Source: Nemertoderma westbladi (taxonomy: Eukaryota > Xenacoelomorpha > Nemertodermatida > Nemertodermatidae). Taken from it: a DNA stretch of 64,000 bases. Made by a program: the position numbers and the translations under genes. Location: positions 1-64,000 of the forward strand of contig JAUCBJ010006537.1 in NCBI GenBank assembly GCA_032718475.1, read 5' to 3'. Positions 28,719 through 40,332 of this stretch are shown piece by piece. Each line of letters begins with the position of its first letter. Position 1 is the first letter of the stretch. The notes below the pieces were generated by a model. It ran no database searches. It saw only the letters and a list, made by a program, of their open reading frames with translations, and was not told the origin of the DNA.

Positions 28719-29310
28719 TGTTAGCAGTTCCAATTCGCCGCACCACCCAGCGGAAAATGGGGAAAGTTGTGATTTACCAATTACAGTTGGCTATCCGATA
28801 TTTGTAATATAATATTGGATACCAACACAATGGAGGCAACATACATTGCCAATTGGCTATGGAGAGATAACAGGTTACAAGCCACCTCGGGGGGAGAAAG
28901 AAAGCTAGCACGTGGATACCAGCGGATTGCCAGCAGGGAGATATAGATTAGCCAATGGTGGGGCAGCTTACCATCTGATTAATGCGCATTCATTGGCCAG
29001 GCCAAATTGTAGATAGCAATATCCCATGTATAGTAATTATAATATAACCGTTACCCGTTGATTGTGCCTTCAGTTGGCCTTATGCAGTGTAGAGGTCGAA
29101 CGGTTTTCAACCGTCGTCGTCATCAACACCAACAGCTTTGTACTTGTGCTGTATTACCAGTATCTATATTAATCAGAGATTAACACCAAAACTCTCTTAT
29201 TATACCGGCCTTCGGCCTTCAGTCATTCAGCCTTCAGCCACAGTAAGCGGACGCGGCGACGCATATCAAACCAAGACAAAACCCAGTCGGGATTCCCTCG
29301 CCAACTCTCA
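28719..29310 (+). repeat. BEL-1 copy A 3' LTR
   Basis: It starts TGTTAGC and ends about CAACTCTCA, 592 bp. It is only patchily similar to the copy B LTRs (TGTTAGC, CCAATTC, GCGGGGACGCG-like block near 29250). A near-perfect 10-bp hairpin at 28792-28821 lies at the same offset as the copy B LTR hairpin but has a different sequence. Confidence 0.75.
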
Positions 29311-29960
29311 AGTGATGATCTCAAGTAGATCTTTAAATGGTGTTTAATAATAATATATATTCGCACATTAACGCAAACCAGACTAGCTGGCATTTATTAA
29401 TTATTTAGAAGTATACCATATCACAATAAAATCAATGTGAGATAAAATAGAACTATAAGTAAAAGAGGTATTAAAAGTGAGAAGAACACAGTATAACGTA
29501 AGAACCATTAATCTTACAAACCAATAAGATTGCAAAAATATTATTGCACACTATTATTGCACATTACAATAATTCAAACATTACAAATTACTTAATATTG
29601 AAAAACCCAGAATACAATTATGTTTAGTTAGGAAGGTGCCACAATTAGAATACCAGTGGTGCACAAAGTCATGTTTGATGATTTCAGTGGGTGAGAGTGG
29701 GCCCCGTAGAAGATGTTCTAATAAGATTGAACAGGAATATTTATGATTTGAGTAGAGTTAATAATTGAAATGGGGAAATATTTTCTACATTTTCGGTAGG
29801 TGGACCCCACCCCAACATAGTATTGATTATGGTTTAAGCGAGTAGACATTCTAAGTAGAATATTATTTGGACATTCTCTTATCCTCATTATATTGCCAGT
29901 GCATAGACTATACGCTTCGCTTGACAATGGCCGGCAGTTTAGGAGTCTGTAAAGAATGTG
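29311..29960. other. AT-rich flank between BEL-1A and the LINE
   Basis: It begins AGTGA, the predicted target duplication of BEL-1A. No coding signal; the right part may be 3' UTR of the minus-strand LINE. Confidence 0.5.
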
Positions 29961-29964
29961 ATTA

Positions 29965-31188
29965 TTAACATAATAATTGAAGGAGAACCCGTAGTGCATT
30001 ACGATAATATACTTCAAGTTTTATGATCTCAGAATCGTTCAATGCACCAAGTAAGAATTTCACTGAGTACAGGTTTGTTGGTATCACAATCAAGCGCCAC
30101 AAGTATCCAATGGTATCAGGGTCTAAATGATGTACAGTCCAATTATTATGATGGAATAATTCAGAGACAGAAGCTATATACTTTATACAATCATTTAAGA
30201 AAGTTGACATACAAGGCAGTTCGAAACCTAGGAATGAAATAGAAGAATGAGCAGCAATCAGGTTCCCTCTGATATTTAGAAAAGTTGGTGTTTCACTGAT
30301 AGGAACCCCAGTTCCGTGGTAGTGAAACCATTGGGTTTTACTGTCTTTTATTTCAAGGTTAATATCCGCAAAGCCATTTACGATTATATCGACAATTTGC
30401 TCAAGTTTCCGAGTGGACTTTGCACAGATTAAGAAGTCACCCGTGTATGTGATGACCCCTAGCCATATGAGATCTGGATTGTAGCCAAATCCTGCAGCAG
30501 TTATTTTACGTAGAATATCCCCTGTATACATTGTGAATAGTAATGGTGACAATAATGACCCCTGTTTGACACCTTGGCAGTCAATGAGATTACAAAACTT
30601 CAAGTATGCCACTGTATTAATGTAATAGGATAGAAGTGCAAGACAGATGTGCGGGTTTAAATTACCAATAAGTTTGCGGAAGAGTAAAGTGAAGTCCACA
30701 TTATCAAATGCACCCGTGATGTTGAGTTTACACAGAAAAACACTGTTTCCCTGTACGCGTTGCCCCTTGAGGAATTCCAGGACTGCACTTAGGATAAGAT
30801 CGGAACTTATTTTGTGCTGATAGGATAGATGAGGGTTAGGGATGAAATCTGGTAGGTTAAGAAATTCGTGTAATATAACTGATTCAAATACCTTCCCAAG
30901 ATTACTTACTGAGGCAATCGGGTGATATGATTTACTGCTATTTAGACATCTCCCATTCCCCTTATAAATACTGGTGACTATAATTTCACCAATGCAGTGG
31001 GGGACTTCTCCCAACAGAAAGCACACATTTATGATATCTGCTAGGACTTCACAGATGAAATCAGTTTTAAGACCAATAATATTTTCGATGACTAAGGAAA
31101 AGGCATCAGGCGACTTACCTTTTGCCAAGGCAAGAGTGGCACGTGTGATGGTTTTTGGTGAAACAAATGGGGACTGTTGTTTTCCCAC
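29965..31188 (-). pseudogene. LINE reverse transcriptase, degenerate active site
   Basis: 407 open residues span RT blocks: SPDAFS (for SPDGxx), SIYKGNGRCLNSSKSYHPIA, LNITGAFDNVD, GVKQGSLLSPLLF, and ITYTGDFLICA where Tyr-Ala-Asp-Asp is expected. The first catalytic Asp of that motif is Gly here, so the enzyme should be dead. 31210-31476 holds an upstream piece. The long open frame despite the lost residue suggests the element died fairly recently or the family kept an odd motif. Confidence 0.8.
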
Positions 31189-31649
31189 ATAGTTCCTTTA
31201 GCTCTGTAACTACATCAGCAATTGACTGGGGGAGGAATACTGGGACTTTTCACTTTGAAGTGCTGGTATAAGATAGGCCTTCTGCATAATCTTCTCAGCT
31301 ATAAATTTATTGGATAACCAATTCTTTATCCGACGCATGCAATATCGGGAATCTGTGTAGGCTTTTCCATACTCATTCAAGGCATATTTGCCTTCCACAA
31401 GCCATAATTTGAATAAATCCTTACATGTTTTAGATCTATCTTGTTGTATACCTGATCGGATTCTTAGGTTCTTCATCAGGCGTTTATTCTTATGTAAAGG
31501 TAGTGAATTAGTAGCAGATTCCTTGATGATGGTTTGGACTTCAGAAACAAAGGCTGTTAAAGTGGGTAAAGACTATGTTATTGGTGCTGCACTGATGGAG
31601 CCTTTTAATGCATTTACTCTCCTCTCTACATTAGACTGATACTTCACAA

Positions 31650-32230
31650 GATGCTCAGCTGTGACTTTATCCCAGGCAACCGCAGTTTCTTTTCCTCATT
31701 GATAGATTTAACTGGAAAGTGAAATCTAGCAGAAATTGGTGCATGATCTGAGTAATCAGGACAATTTTCATCAAAGTCCCGCCCTTCAACCAATGATTGA
31801 TGACCATCAATGGATGTGATAATATAATCTATTTACGAAGCTCCTTGGCCTCTAAAAGTCACACATGGTCCACTAAATTTGAGAGATGTATCCACAGCAT
31901 ACAAATTATGATTATCGAGGAAGTCTGAAAGCCACTGTCCATGTGGTGTCGGCTTCTCCCAGCATTTCCAAGGACCATGTAAGGGACCCAAATTGTAATT
32001 TCGATAGAACTGATATTGAGGTGTTATGAAGGTGAATGAGGTTGTTTAACCGACCAAGAAAATTATCATAACAGGTACTGCCTTTCGATGCGTCTGATGT
32101 GTAGCAGGATAATACCATGAATATCTGCCCATGATTATTTTCTGCTAATATTAGCAGTCTTAGAGAGTCTTCATGTGATAGACAGTAATATTCCTGTCTT
32201 CCAGATAGTCAATTATATCTGCATTCCTAT
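31650..32230 (-). pseudogene. LINE AP-type endonuclease, decayed
   Basis: The minus-strand pieces include LHGPWKCWEKPTPHGQWL, IDYIITS and DYSDHAPISARF; the last is the conserved Ser-Asp-His block of the exonuclease-endonuclease-phosphatase fold. Stops interrupt it (for example just before IDYIITS). Confidence 0.72.
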
Positions 32231-32876
32231 ACTTCTGTTTTATCCCACTCACATAGTAGTAGTAGTAGTTTATTGACATTATTCATGACAATTTGGTTGC
32301 ACTGCACTATATGTATATACAAATTAATGTCCATTTAACAATTAACAAATTGATGATACTGTAAAAAAATTATAATAAAGAACATAGACACACAACTACA
32401 AAAATTAAATCTTTGGGGTGCCGTAAATTATACTGTATAAATTTCCAAAACATACAACCATATACATATAAGCATATGGTTGTTGTAATAGAGTTCTTGA
32501 ACCTGACCAATTACCCTTCCTGAAACTGCTTGGCTTATGGGGGGGGGGGGGGGGGGGTAGGTAGTGTGCATAGTGGACTGCATTATAGTCATAAAGGTGT
32601 GATTGTTCCGGTATTGGAGTGACATACTCCCTATTTCATGGGTGTAACATTCTGCGCAGGATCATAGCTAGAGAATGAGGATGATGTATCTGCTTCAATC
32701 TCACTCTTGATATCATAAGCTGAGGATGAGTATGAATTCAGGCATTGTTTACCCTTTATATGCTTGTCTCATTTTCATCCCCATTAGAGTAGTTATTTTG
32801 AAGTATTTCAAAATAATTCCTTAGCTTGCTACTTTTTTGGGCTTGCGGTGGTTCTCATGGAGTCTTCTTACCAGAT

Positions 32877-33698
32877 TCACAATCGTTTTTTTCGTCGAGA
32901 GGTATGATTGGCTGTGTTACAAGCATCAACCTTGAGCTGCCTCTGTGTAGTCTTTTTGACTGATTGCCAGTTGTTCACTTTGAATGAATTGGGTGCATCA
33001 GAGGGAATGTGAAATCCTGCATCAATGCCATTTAATAAGTTTGCATTTGATCCATCTATAATGTGTTCAGTGACCATCTTTGGTGTTGATTTATTGTGTT
33101 GCTGGTGTATAATATTATCTAATTTTGCTTGTATTACCAACCTGACGTGTCTCTCCTGATACACTGCATCTTTAAGATTGAATATTTCCTGCTTTAATGT
33201 CTCATTTGTTTGTAGTCTGGTTTGAATAACTCCGACTGCCTGTATCAGATCTAATCTTAGTTGCTCATAATTGCCGTTACTAGATGTGGAGCTATTGGCT
33301 GCCACTTTGAGGAGTTTCCTACAGGATTCTGTAAAACATGTATCGTTCATGCATGTCATCAATTCAAATATATCAATTGCTTGTCCTTTGTTGGACTGCT
33401 TGGATATTAGTTCTAGACTGACAGCTAGTGATGGTTGCACCAGCACCTTAACATTGGTAAAAAGTTGGTCCCGAAGGTGTGAGAAAGTAACAAGATTCAT
33501 ATTTGTGAGTGTTTCAAATTTTGTAGGGGTGAACATATTGGCATCGGTGTTCAGTGTCACTGATATGCGCTGTTCCATGTCAGAATTTACTGGAGCTACG
33601 TGCGGCCCTGTTTCAGGAGTAGATTGGAGGTGCGATGGGGGGGGGGGGGGGGGGGGGTCTAGTTGTAAGATTTCTTGCGATATTGGGGGATAAATCAT
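32877..33698 (-). pseudogene. LINE ORF1-like protein
   Basis: It has 273 open residues, soluble, with a Pro tract near the start (encoded by the 33637-33657 G run on the other strand), a helical middle and a basic C-terminus (SRRKKRL). I recognise no RNA-binding domain; ORF1 is assigned by position upstream of the endonuclease and RT. Confidence 0.55.
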
Positions 33699-33807
33699 TA
33701 GGGTTCTTATTGGGATGCTTCCGAAGATAACAGTCCATGCTTGCTCTTCATGGTGTGCTTATTGCTGATGACCAGGTTTGCTGTGTGGCGTGTGAAGTGT
33801 GGGTGCT

Positions 33808-34872
33808 TGTAAAAGCTTTTGCGGACAAAATAAGTCATTTTGAGCAATGCGCTAAATACTCTAAAGGGCTTATAAACTTATGCAACTACGCGTCTGTCAA
33901 AACTCAGGGCTGAGATGACGAAATCTACCAGCTGTTTCTTTGTGTGAAGGATCTGTGTTGTTGTTGATATATTTTAGCCAATCAGAGCGATCTCCCTTCC
34001 CCTGTCCTATATGAAATGACGCAATGCGGCAAAATTGGGAGAATTCATTCATTCTGATGTTCTGACTGTTCTGACTTTGCCCAAAACATCAGTGGCCTAA
34101 GGGAGTCATCAAAAAAGCAAATCTATTAACATTTCAATTATTGTAACATTTCACTGCACCGCACTACACTACATTCTGATGTTCTGACTCGCACAAGCTG
34201 CAATATGGCTGTTGCGTCATTAACACCGTTTTTTACTGTTTTATACTATTGTTAATTGTTTGTTATATATTAATGGATGTTATATTTGGAGAATACTGAT
34301 GAATAATCGTTAAATCCCCCTTAACTTTCTTAATTAATGAGGTAAGCAGAAGGGTGTATCAGTAGCAATTGTGGCTCAATTTATAGTGGTCTGTGTGAAT
34401 TTAATGCTATTTCATAACCCCAACGTATGTGAGTCGCAATCCTCCTTATATATGACTAAAATCGGTGACAGACGGCAAATCAGTATGCGTTAGTGTGAAT
34501 ATTAGTGCATAAATTTAGTGTGAAGGTTAATAAAGCATTCCTAAAGAATGCGCCATTTGCGTTATCTCATTGCCACTAGTTGTAATTAGTGTCAGTCATA
34601 ACTCTGTTTGATACTTAAAGCGCCACGTCTAAAAGGAACTGTTAATATTTCCCCGAAAGTAAATATAGTTGTCGGAGATTATATAGTAGTGATCAATCGA
34701 ATAATACAAAGTAGCCTACTGCTCTCTTTATAATAGAATCCAGTCTCCCACACCCATGGGTCATACGCCGTGCTAGACTGGCTTCAGCTGATGTCAATTA
34801 GTACAGGCAATTGTCAATTCCTAAGACACTTCAATTAGCGGGTTAACGGCTAAATGTCTAAAAGCGCGAACA
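33808..34872 (+). repeat. Solo LTR of the BEL-2 family
   Basis: It starts TGTAAAAGCTTTTGCG and ends GCGCGAACA, with GTGCT at 33803-33807 and 34873-34877. At 1065 bp it is diverged from the 1239-bp BEL-2 3' LTR. Solo LTRs arise by recombination between the two LTRs of one element. Confidence 0.9.
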
Positions 34873-34894
34873 GTGCTTACGAGTACTGCAGTAC

Positions 34895-35340
34895 TGCTCC
34901 AACTCGACCGGGTTCTGTATTTGGAGTCCCAACTAGACTGGATTCTGTAGTCAGCGCAGCGTCCCAACTAGACTGTGTTCTGTAGTCAGCATTCGAACTC
35001 GACTGGGTTCTGTAGTCAGCGTCCCAACTTGTTCAGGTTCTGTAGTCGGTGTCCCAACTCGACTGGGTTCTGAAGTCAGTGTCCCAACTCGACCAGATTC
35101 TGTAGTCAGCGTTCCAACTCGAGTGGGTTCTGTAGTCAATGTCCCAACTCGACCGGGTTCTGTAATCGACATCCCAACTTGACCAGTTTGTGTAGTCAGT
35201 GTCCCAACTCGACCAGGTACTGTAGTTGGTGTCCCAACTCGTCCAGTTCTGTAGTCGGCGTCCCAACATGACTGGGTTCAGTAGTCAGCGTCCCAACTCG
35301 TCTGGGTTCTGTAGTGGGCGTCCCAACTCGATTGGGTTCT
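34895..35340. repeat. 30-bp minisatellite, about 15 units
   Basis: The unit is of the form GTCCCAACTCGACTGGGTTC plus TGTAGTCAGC. Because 30 is a multiple of three and stops are rare in the unit, several frames are open on both strands; these are not genes. Confidence 0.92.
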
Positions 35341-35344
35341 GTAA

Positions 35345-35815
35345 AATTCGACGTCCCATCTCGACCGAACGAAAGCTCTTGAGGAATGCTGGAGTGTGTG
35401 GAAAACTCGGGATGGGTGGTCGATTTCAAACTGAGTTCTGTCAGAGAAATCTAGAGATTTTGCAGTTAAATCACCGGAATTCCACATTTTTCATTTTACC
35501 CGGTGGTAAGCACTCTGTACATGTGACAGCTATGAGACATTTACGACACATCTTTAATCTGTTGCACCTGCAACAAGTGACTGTCGCGATGTCAGCACCA
35601 CGGGTACTAGTAGTCCCACGATCCCTGTTAAACGCCGAGTCAACAGGTGAAAGTATATCCCTTGAAGCGTTAATTCCATTGTTGCGCTTTCCCATTGCTG
35701 CGCGAAAGTGTGTAATAATAACAATAGATGACACTGTTATTCTGGGTTATGCTGTTTAACGCATGCTTCTTCTCACTCAAACTAGTCTTCAATTGCAAGT
35801 TTATTGCAATAGTTA
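35345..35815. other. Unassigned sequence between minisatellite and LINE
   Basis: The minus strand 35471-35734 is open for 87 codons and contains a Cys cluster (CCRCNRLKMCRKC then CTEC). No family recognised and coding status unknown. Confidence 0.35.
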
Positions 35816-37290
35816 ATGCAAGTCCTGTACAAGGGTAAGGGTGACCGGACGCTACCAGACAACTATCATGGCATCGCATTGCTATGTAACGTGTACAAAA
35901 TCCTAACTGTTATAATAGCTAAGAGGTTACTCAAAACCTTACGCGACAAGATCCCAATCGAACAATATGGACTCCTGCCAGGACGTAGCACCAGGCAACC
36001 TCTCGAGCAACTCATAAAGGACATCAACGGTAATATACAAACCAGGCCAGTCTATGCCTGTTTTGTAGATTTCCGCAAGGCATTTGATTCGGTACCACGA
36101 AACCGGCTAATCAGCAAACTGAAATCTCAATTTGGTTTGAAAGGTTGCCTTATCGAATTTATTAAATTACTACTAGCACCAAATTGTATTATTGTTTACG
36201 ATGGCCTGCGAAAATCTAACCCCATCAAACAAATCCGTGGCTTACTACAAGGTGATTAGCGCTTAGCCCCATTATGTTTATACTATACATCGCTGACCTG
36301 GTTGGGGCCCTCAAGTTGGCGTCTGTACTGCTGATAATTCCATTTTATGCAGATGACCTTCTGGTATACTCCTACTCGAAGGAAGCCATTCAGACAGCAC
36401 TCGATTCTCTTTCCAAATGGTCCAATGCGAATGGATTAAAAGTAAACTTAAACAAGACAGCCGTAATAAAATTCCGCCGTGGTGGTAGGCTCATCAAAGC
36501 AGACAAATTCAATTATAATGGTGAATCCGTCTCCATGGCAACATCCTACACATACCTAGGGGTTACACTGCAACCAACACTGGTTTTTATTAAACACACT
36601 ACGAATGTTTGTTGTAAAGCGACTATGGCCATACACAACATTAAAAATCCTAGAGTACTGTCCCTTAAAACAGCAGTCTCGATTTTTCGTATTAAAATCT
36701 TGACCATCTTGACATACAACATTACTGTATTTTGGGAATATCTATCTACCGCAAACCTGCACAGTTTGGACCGCGTTAAGGCGTCATTTCTTAAAAAGAC
36801 ACTTGGTGTCCATAAAAAACCGTCTTAAATATCAATCTTAAATTAAATTATCTTAAATTAAATCGTCTTGTTTTTGCAATGTGCAAGGAGAATTACAATT
36901 TAGAATTAGATTAGATTAGAAGCAAGGAGAATTAGAATAATTGCAACACAGTTCCATCTCCCTGACACCGACGCACTGCGCCAATACCGTGCTGAAGTCG
37001 CAACAAAAATCGACGACATCCCTCATGACTTCTGGACTTCACCAGCCTTCCAGTCGCGAGGGTGGACCGTTGCTATGAATAAATTGCGTCACGTAACTAC
37101 GAGAGTGTCTATACACGGTTTTCACCATAAAATCTGCAAAACTCAGGGCTTTCATTCCCCTTGTGCCTCGTGCCGCTGTAATCTTTGTGATAACGTTGAG
37201 CAACGTTATGGGGGCACTCCCTTGTATCACCTACTAAACTTCCCACAAAACGCCCAGCCAATCAGAGTGTGGGCCGCCTCAGACTGAATA
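35816..37290 (+). mobile_element. 5'-truncated LINE, reverse transcriptase and C-terminal zinc region
   Basis: RT blocks run VLYKGKGDRTLPDNYHGIAL, FVDFRKAFDSVPRNRL, RGLLQGD, then after two small insertions (near 36255-36265) MFILYIADL and FYADDLLVYS with intact Ala-Asp-Asp. A C-terminal segment at about 36950-37230 has VSIHGFHHKICK and CASCRCNLCDN, a Cys-rich motif. A related copy lies on the minus strand at 48074-49690. Endonuclease is absent through 5' truncation. Confidence 0.82.
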
Positions 37291-37944
37291 ATATGCTAGA
37301 ATCATACAATTTTAAGTAATTAATTTATATTATGAATTTGAATTTCATTTATATATTGTTTTATTGTTTATATATATTTTACTGTGCCATACCAGGCGTA
37401 ATTAAATTAAATTAAAAATAACAATAGATTGCAGCAAAGTGTTAATTAATAAAGTAGTAATAATTAAAAAGCAGTACCCATACGGTATTTGGTAAGCTGT
37501 ATATACAATATGATTTGATTTGTTTAACCACCAGCGGAACTCAGCTAGGTTTTGCTTCAACATGTTTTTTTTATCCCGCTTCGTTTTTGGAGTATTTGTA
37601 ATTTTGTATGAGAGCAGATTGACTCTATTCGTTGTGTATTGGCGCCTGTAACTGGATTGACGAATCTGCTTTTTTACTATAAAATGATTCATATATATAT
37701 GTATGTATGGGTTGGGCTGCAGTCTACAGCTATCCATGGGCTTCTCTTGTTTGTAAATCCAACAGACCTCCTACAATAAGCGGCCCACTCATCTGATATT
37801 ATTTCAGTACCTGGAACGTTTGATTCAATTATTGGGCGTAAGGTACGGCATTTCTCCGTAGTTCAATAAAAAGCCTCACATTGGCAAAAAATTGTCCAAT
37901 TGTAGCTACCCATTTCGTATAAGTCCCGCTAAATGCTACCGCAC
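37291..37944. other. AT-rich sequence without recognised features
   Basis: It has low-complexity AT stretches (37300-37420). If the exon at 37945-38103 is real, this is the intron downstream of it on the minus strand. Confidence 0.4.
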
Positions 37945-38103
37945 CTGTTGGAATTTCTTCACACACGATATCATCACCTATACATTTGTCAATACCATAT
38001 CCTCCGTATCGGGATATGATACACAAGCGATTGCGTGCTCTAAACTTTGGACTCCCACAAGAAGAATTGTAATGCCACTCATTCCAATCAGTCCAATAAC
38101 TTG
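37945..38103 (-). CDS. Candidate exon: thrombospondin type-1-like repeat
   Basis: On the minus strand an acceptor (TTATTTTGCAG) precedes 38103 and a donor (CCAACAG|GTGCGG) follows 37945. The 159-bp exon starts and ends in phase 1. It encodes YWTDWNEW, SSCGSPKFRARNRLC and KCIGDDIVCEE. This matches the WxxWxxW, CG, RxRxRxC and C-x-G-D pattern of thrombospondin type-1 repeats, which are extracellular adhesion modules. Two of the six usual Cys are not there (the first and the last), so the fold may be altered or the exon decayed. No neighbouring exon of the same gene is visible. What else it could be: a fortuitous open stretch. Confidence 0.55.
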
Positions 38104-38369
38104 CTGCAAAATAAGTAAAGTAACTAGCAAATATGCCGTATATTTTCTATACTAATTATTATATTATTTATTATATATTATCATATAAATTATACTATAT
38201 CCACAAGGACGCGATGAATCCTAGAAGTGTGGAATGTTAATATATATAATATACATTATAAATACATTACATATATATTATACAAATAATATACCATCTG
38301 TGGTAATATAAGCAAAACATAACAATAATGTTCACAGTCAGCATCTGGCTGAACAGACTGTATATAATC

Positions 38370-38610
38370 AGGAGCCGGTGTCTCGAAGCTCCCGAGCTCT
38401 TGAGCATACGAAGAGTCTTGGATTCTCAGGCGCCCGAACTTCAGGCTCAGGCGCCCGAACGCTTGAAGCTCCCGAGCACAAACTCGAGTGTTTGGGCACT
38501 CAAGCCCGAGCTCGAGCGCCCGAACGCTCAGGTGCTCGAAGCTCCTGAGCACAAACCCGAGCGTTCAGGCACTCAAGCACTAGCTCCCGAGAACCCGAGA
38601 CTCTACCTGC
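38370..38610. repeat. GC-rich degenerate repeat of CGAAGCTCCCGAGC and GCGCCCGAACGCT
   Basis: Short imperfect units recur in both orientations, leaving open frames on both strands (38256-38648) that are not genes. Confidence 0.7.
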
Positions 38611-38721
38611 CTCTAACTATTCGGTATTGTTACAAATATTTACACTAGGTACCGTCAACCGTATCAACATTGTAGGCCCTATTGCTACTTAGTATATTGT
38701 ATTATTCGTTGTATTCTCTTA

Positions 38722-38870
38722 GTTAGGACATTTTATCCATGAAATATAATATTACAGTTATATATATACCTGTAATATTTATATTTATATTTCATATTAT
38801 CCATATTCATTATCATCATATTCATATATTTATATTTTATATTTATATTTCATGGATAAAATGTCCTAAC
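38722..38870. mobile_element. Fold-back MITE, 149 bp
   Basis: A 28-bp perfect terminal inverted repeat begins GTTAGGACATTTTATCCATG at both ends, with an AT-rich centre. The target duplication is unclear. Confidence 0.8.
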
Positions 38871-39064
38871 ATGGTTGTTTACGAAATACTTTTTTGCTAT
38901 AAATTAATTAATTGTATTATTTAGATTATTGTTACTTATAAATACTGAAATAAAAGTGCATTTACATTTATAATAATTATCACTATGCCCAGCCCATGCA
39001 GTGTGAACATACATACAGGTTTCGGTGATTTGTATCTCTAGTTGGAGTACACATCTTACAATAT

Positions 39065-40332
39065 TCAGTCAGTCAGTATTAACATACAGTATCTTTTTAT
39101 ATAGTTGCAGTTACACTTATTGCGATATTCAGTATGGAAGTGTCCATTCTTCCCACAGCCGTGACATTGAACGTGGTGAGCCAGGTAGTTGGTATGTTGG
39201 CCACTGCAATTACCACAGTTTCCATTACCGATGAGGGAGTCCACGCTGGGAGGGCGATTCTCTGGGGGTTGATTGGGAGTCGTAGGGGTGTGGTTGTTCG
39301 GATTATCGGCATTCGTGTTACTGTGTGCACCCTGACACATAGGGGAGCAGTCCCGCTGTTGTTGGTACCTGGAGACCTTTGTAACTGAGCGTGTACCACC
39401 CAGAATTGATTGATTTTTTCCGCTTGCCTCCCAACTCTGACATATTTTAATGCAGTCCTCGAGAGTTGGTTGAGGCAGCATCTTCAGGAGTTCCGGTTTG
39501 AGTTTCGGCAGAATTAATTCTAACTAAAATCTGGGTGACGACTGGTTTTCTCTGCAGTGGATGCAGAGTTCGGCTCTATCTGCTAGCTCCACCAGAGACA
39601 CATGGAACACATCGAAAGATTCCTGGGAACCTTGTCGCCATTTATGGAATGCTAGGCGGTCCAAGGCGATACTTCACTTGGAATAGAGATGGGCCTGCAG
39701 TGCATCGAGGAGTAGTTCAGTGATGGTATCAGTGTTGGTCAATTTGGGCAATACCTCCTGTAGATCAGAACCGAGACCCAAAATCAGAGCATATACTTTC
39801 TCCCTGCATGGGTAGGTTTCTGCCTGTTGGCGACATCCATTAATGCCCCAGCTCTTCCACCAATGGTGGAATGCTGATAGATTGACTGAAGTGTCGAGTC
39901 TATCGAGGTTTGTAACATGGATACGGTGTCATCGGGTACCCTGTACGGCTGCTCTGGCCATAGGTTTGAGTACTGCAGGATTGACTGGGTTATGCCATCC
40001 CAGTTAGGTGAAGAGGTCCAATACCCATGCATCGGATTACGCCTGTTGCTCCACCATACGTGCCTCAGTCAGCTCGAGAACAGCAGTCTGGCAAGCGTCT
40101 GAGTCCACCTGTTGTCTGGCAAAAAGCCTCACGAAATCCTGAGTACAAATTACTATGGGGGTGTCATCCCCTACTGTTGCGATCTGTAGTTTGCGTTTGT
40201 TCAGTGTAGAAGTTCGTCCATCTTGCTGAACTCCAGCATCTACACAATATTATAGCAGCGACCAGTGGTCCAGCTGCTGTATTTCCTCCGGGATGAGGTC
40301 CAGCCATTCAGTTTCGCTGACATCCGACATCG
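39065..40332 (-). pseudogene. Gypsy-like gag with zinc knuckles, decayed
   Basis: The minus strand starts near 40332 with MSDVSETEWLDLIPEEIQQL, then has stops and shifts. The piece at 39481-39065 contains LEDCIKICQSWEA and a double knuckle, CGNCSGQHTNYLAHHVQC and CHGCGKNGHFHTEYRNKC. These are Ty3/Gypsy-type gag features. The frame ends with no protease. Confidence 0.72.

Larger units (their letters stand above)
1..29310 (+). mobile_element. BEL-1 copy A: old BEL/Pao LTR element, outermost layer of the nest
   Basis: The parts of this element in the window are 1-4430 and 26731-29310; everything between is a Copia insertion. It aligns along its length with the younger BEL-1 copy B (5013-12720). 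Position 138-260 matches about 5860-5970 of copy B, and 26731 onward continues exactly where 4425 stops (matching 9822 onward). It ends with a 3' LTR at 28719-29310. The 5' LTR must lie roughly 0.7 kb left of the window. Frames are broken by many stops and indels, so it is dead. It has gag and protease homology but, like copy B, no reverse transcriptase or integrase. Confidence 0.9.
29965..33698 (-). mobile_element. Decayed LINE with ORF1, endonuclease and reverse transcriptase
   Basis: Read on the minus strand, the order is ORF1 (33698-32877), AP-type endonuclease (about 32230-31650), reverse transcriptase (31476-29965). ORF1, endonuclease and RT in this order are diagnostic of a non-LTR retrotransposon. 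Clade is uncertain; CR1/L2-like is a guess. G runs at 32539-32557 and 33637-33657 lie inside it. Confidence 0.82.

Noticed and set aside
35226-35759. 177-codon plus-strand frame
   Set aside because: Its first third is minisatellite translation and the rest has no recognisable features.
38256-38648. Frames on both strands rich in Pro-Glu-Leu/Arg-Ala
   Set aside because: They arise from the degenerate GC-rich repeat at 38370-38610.
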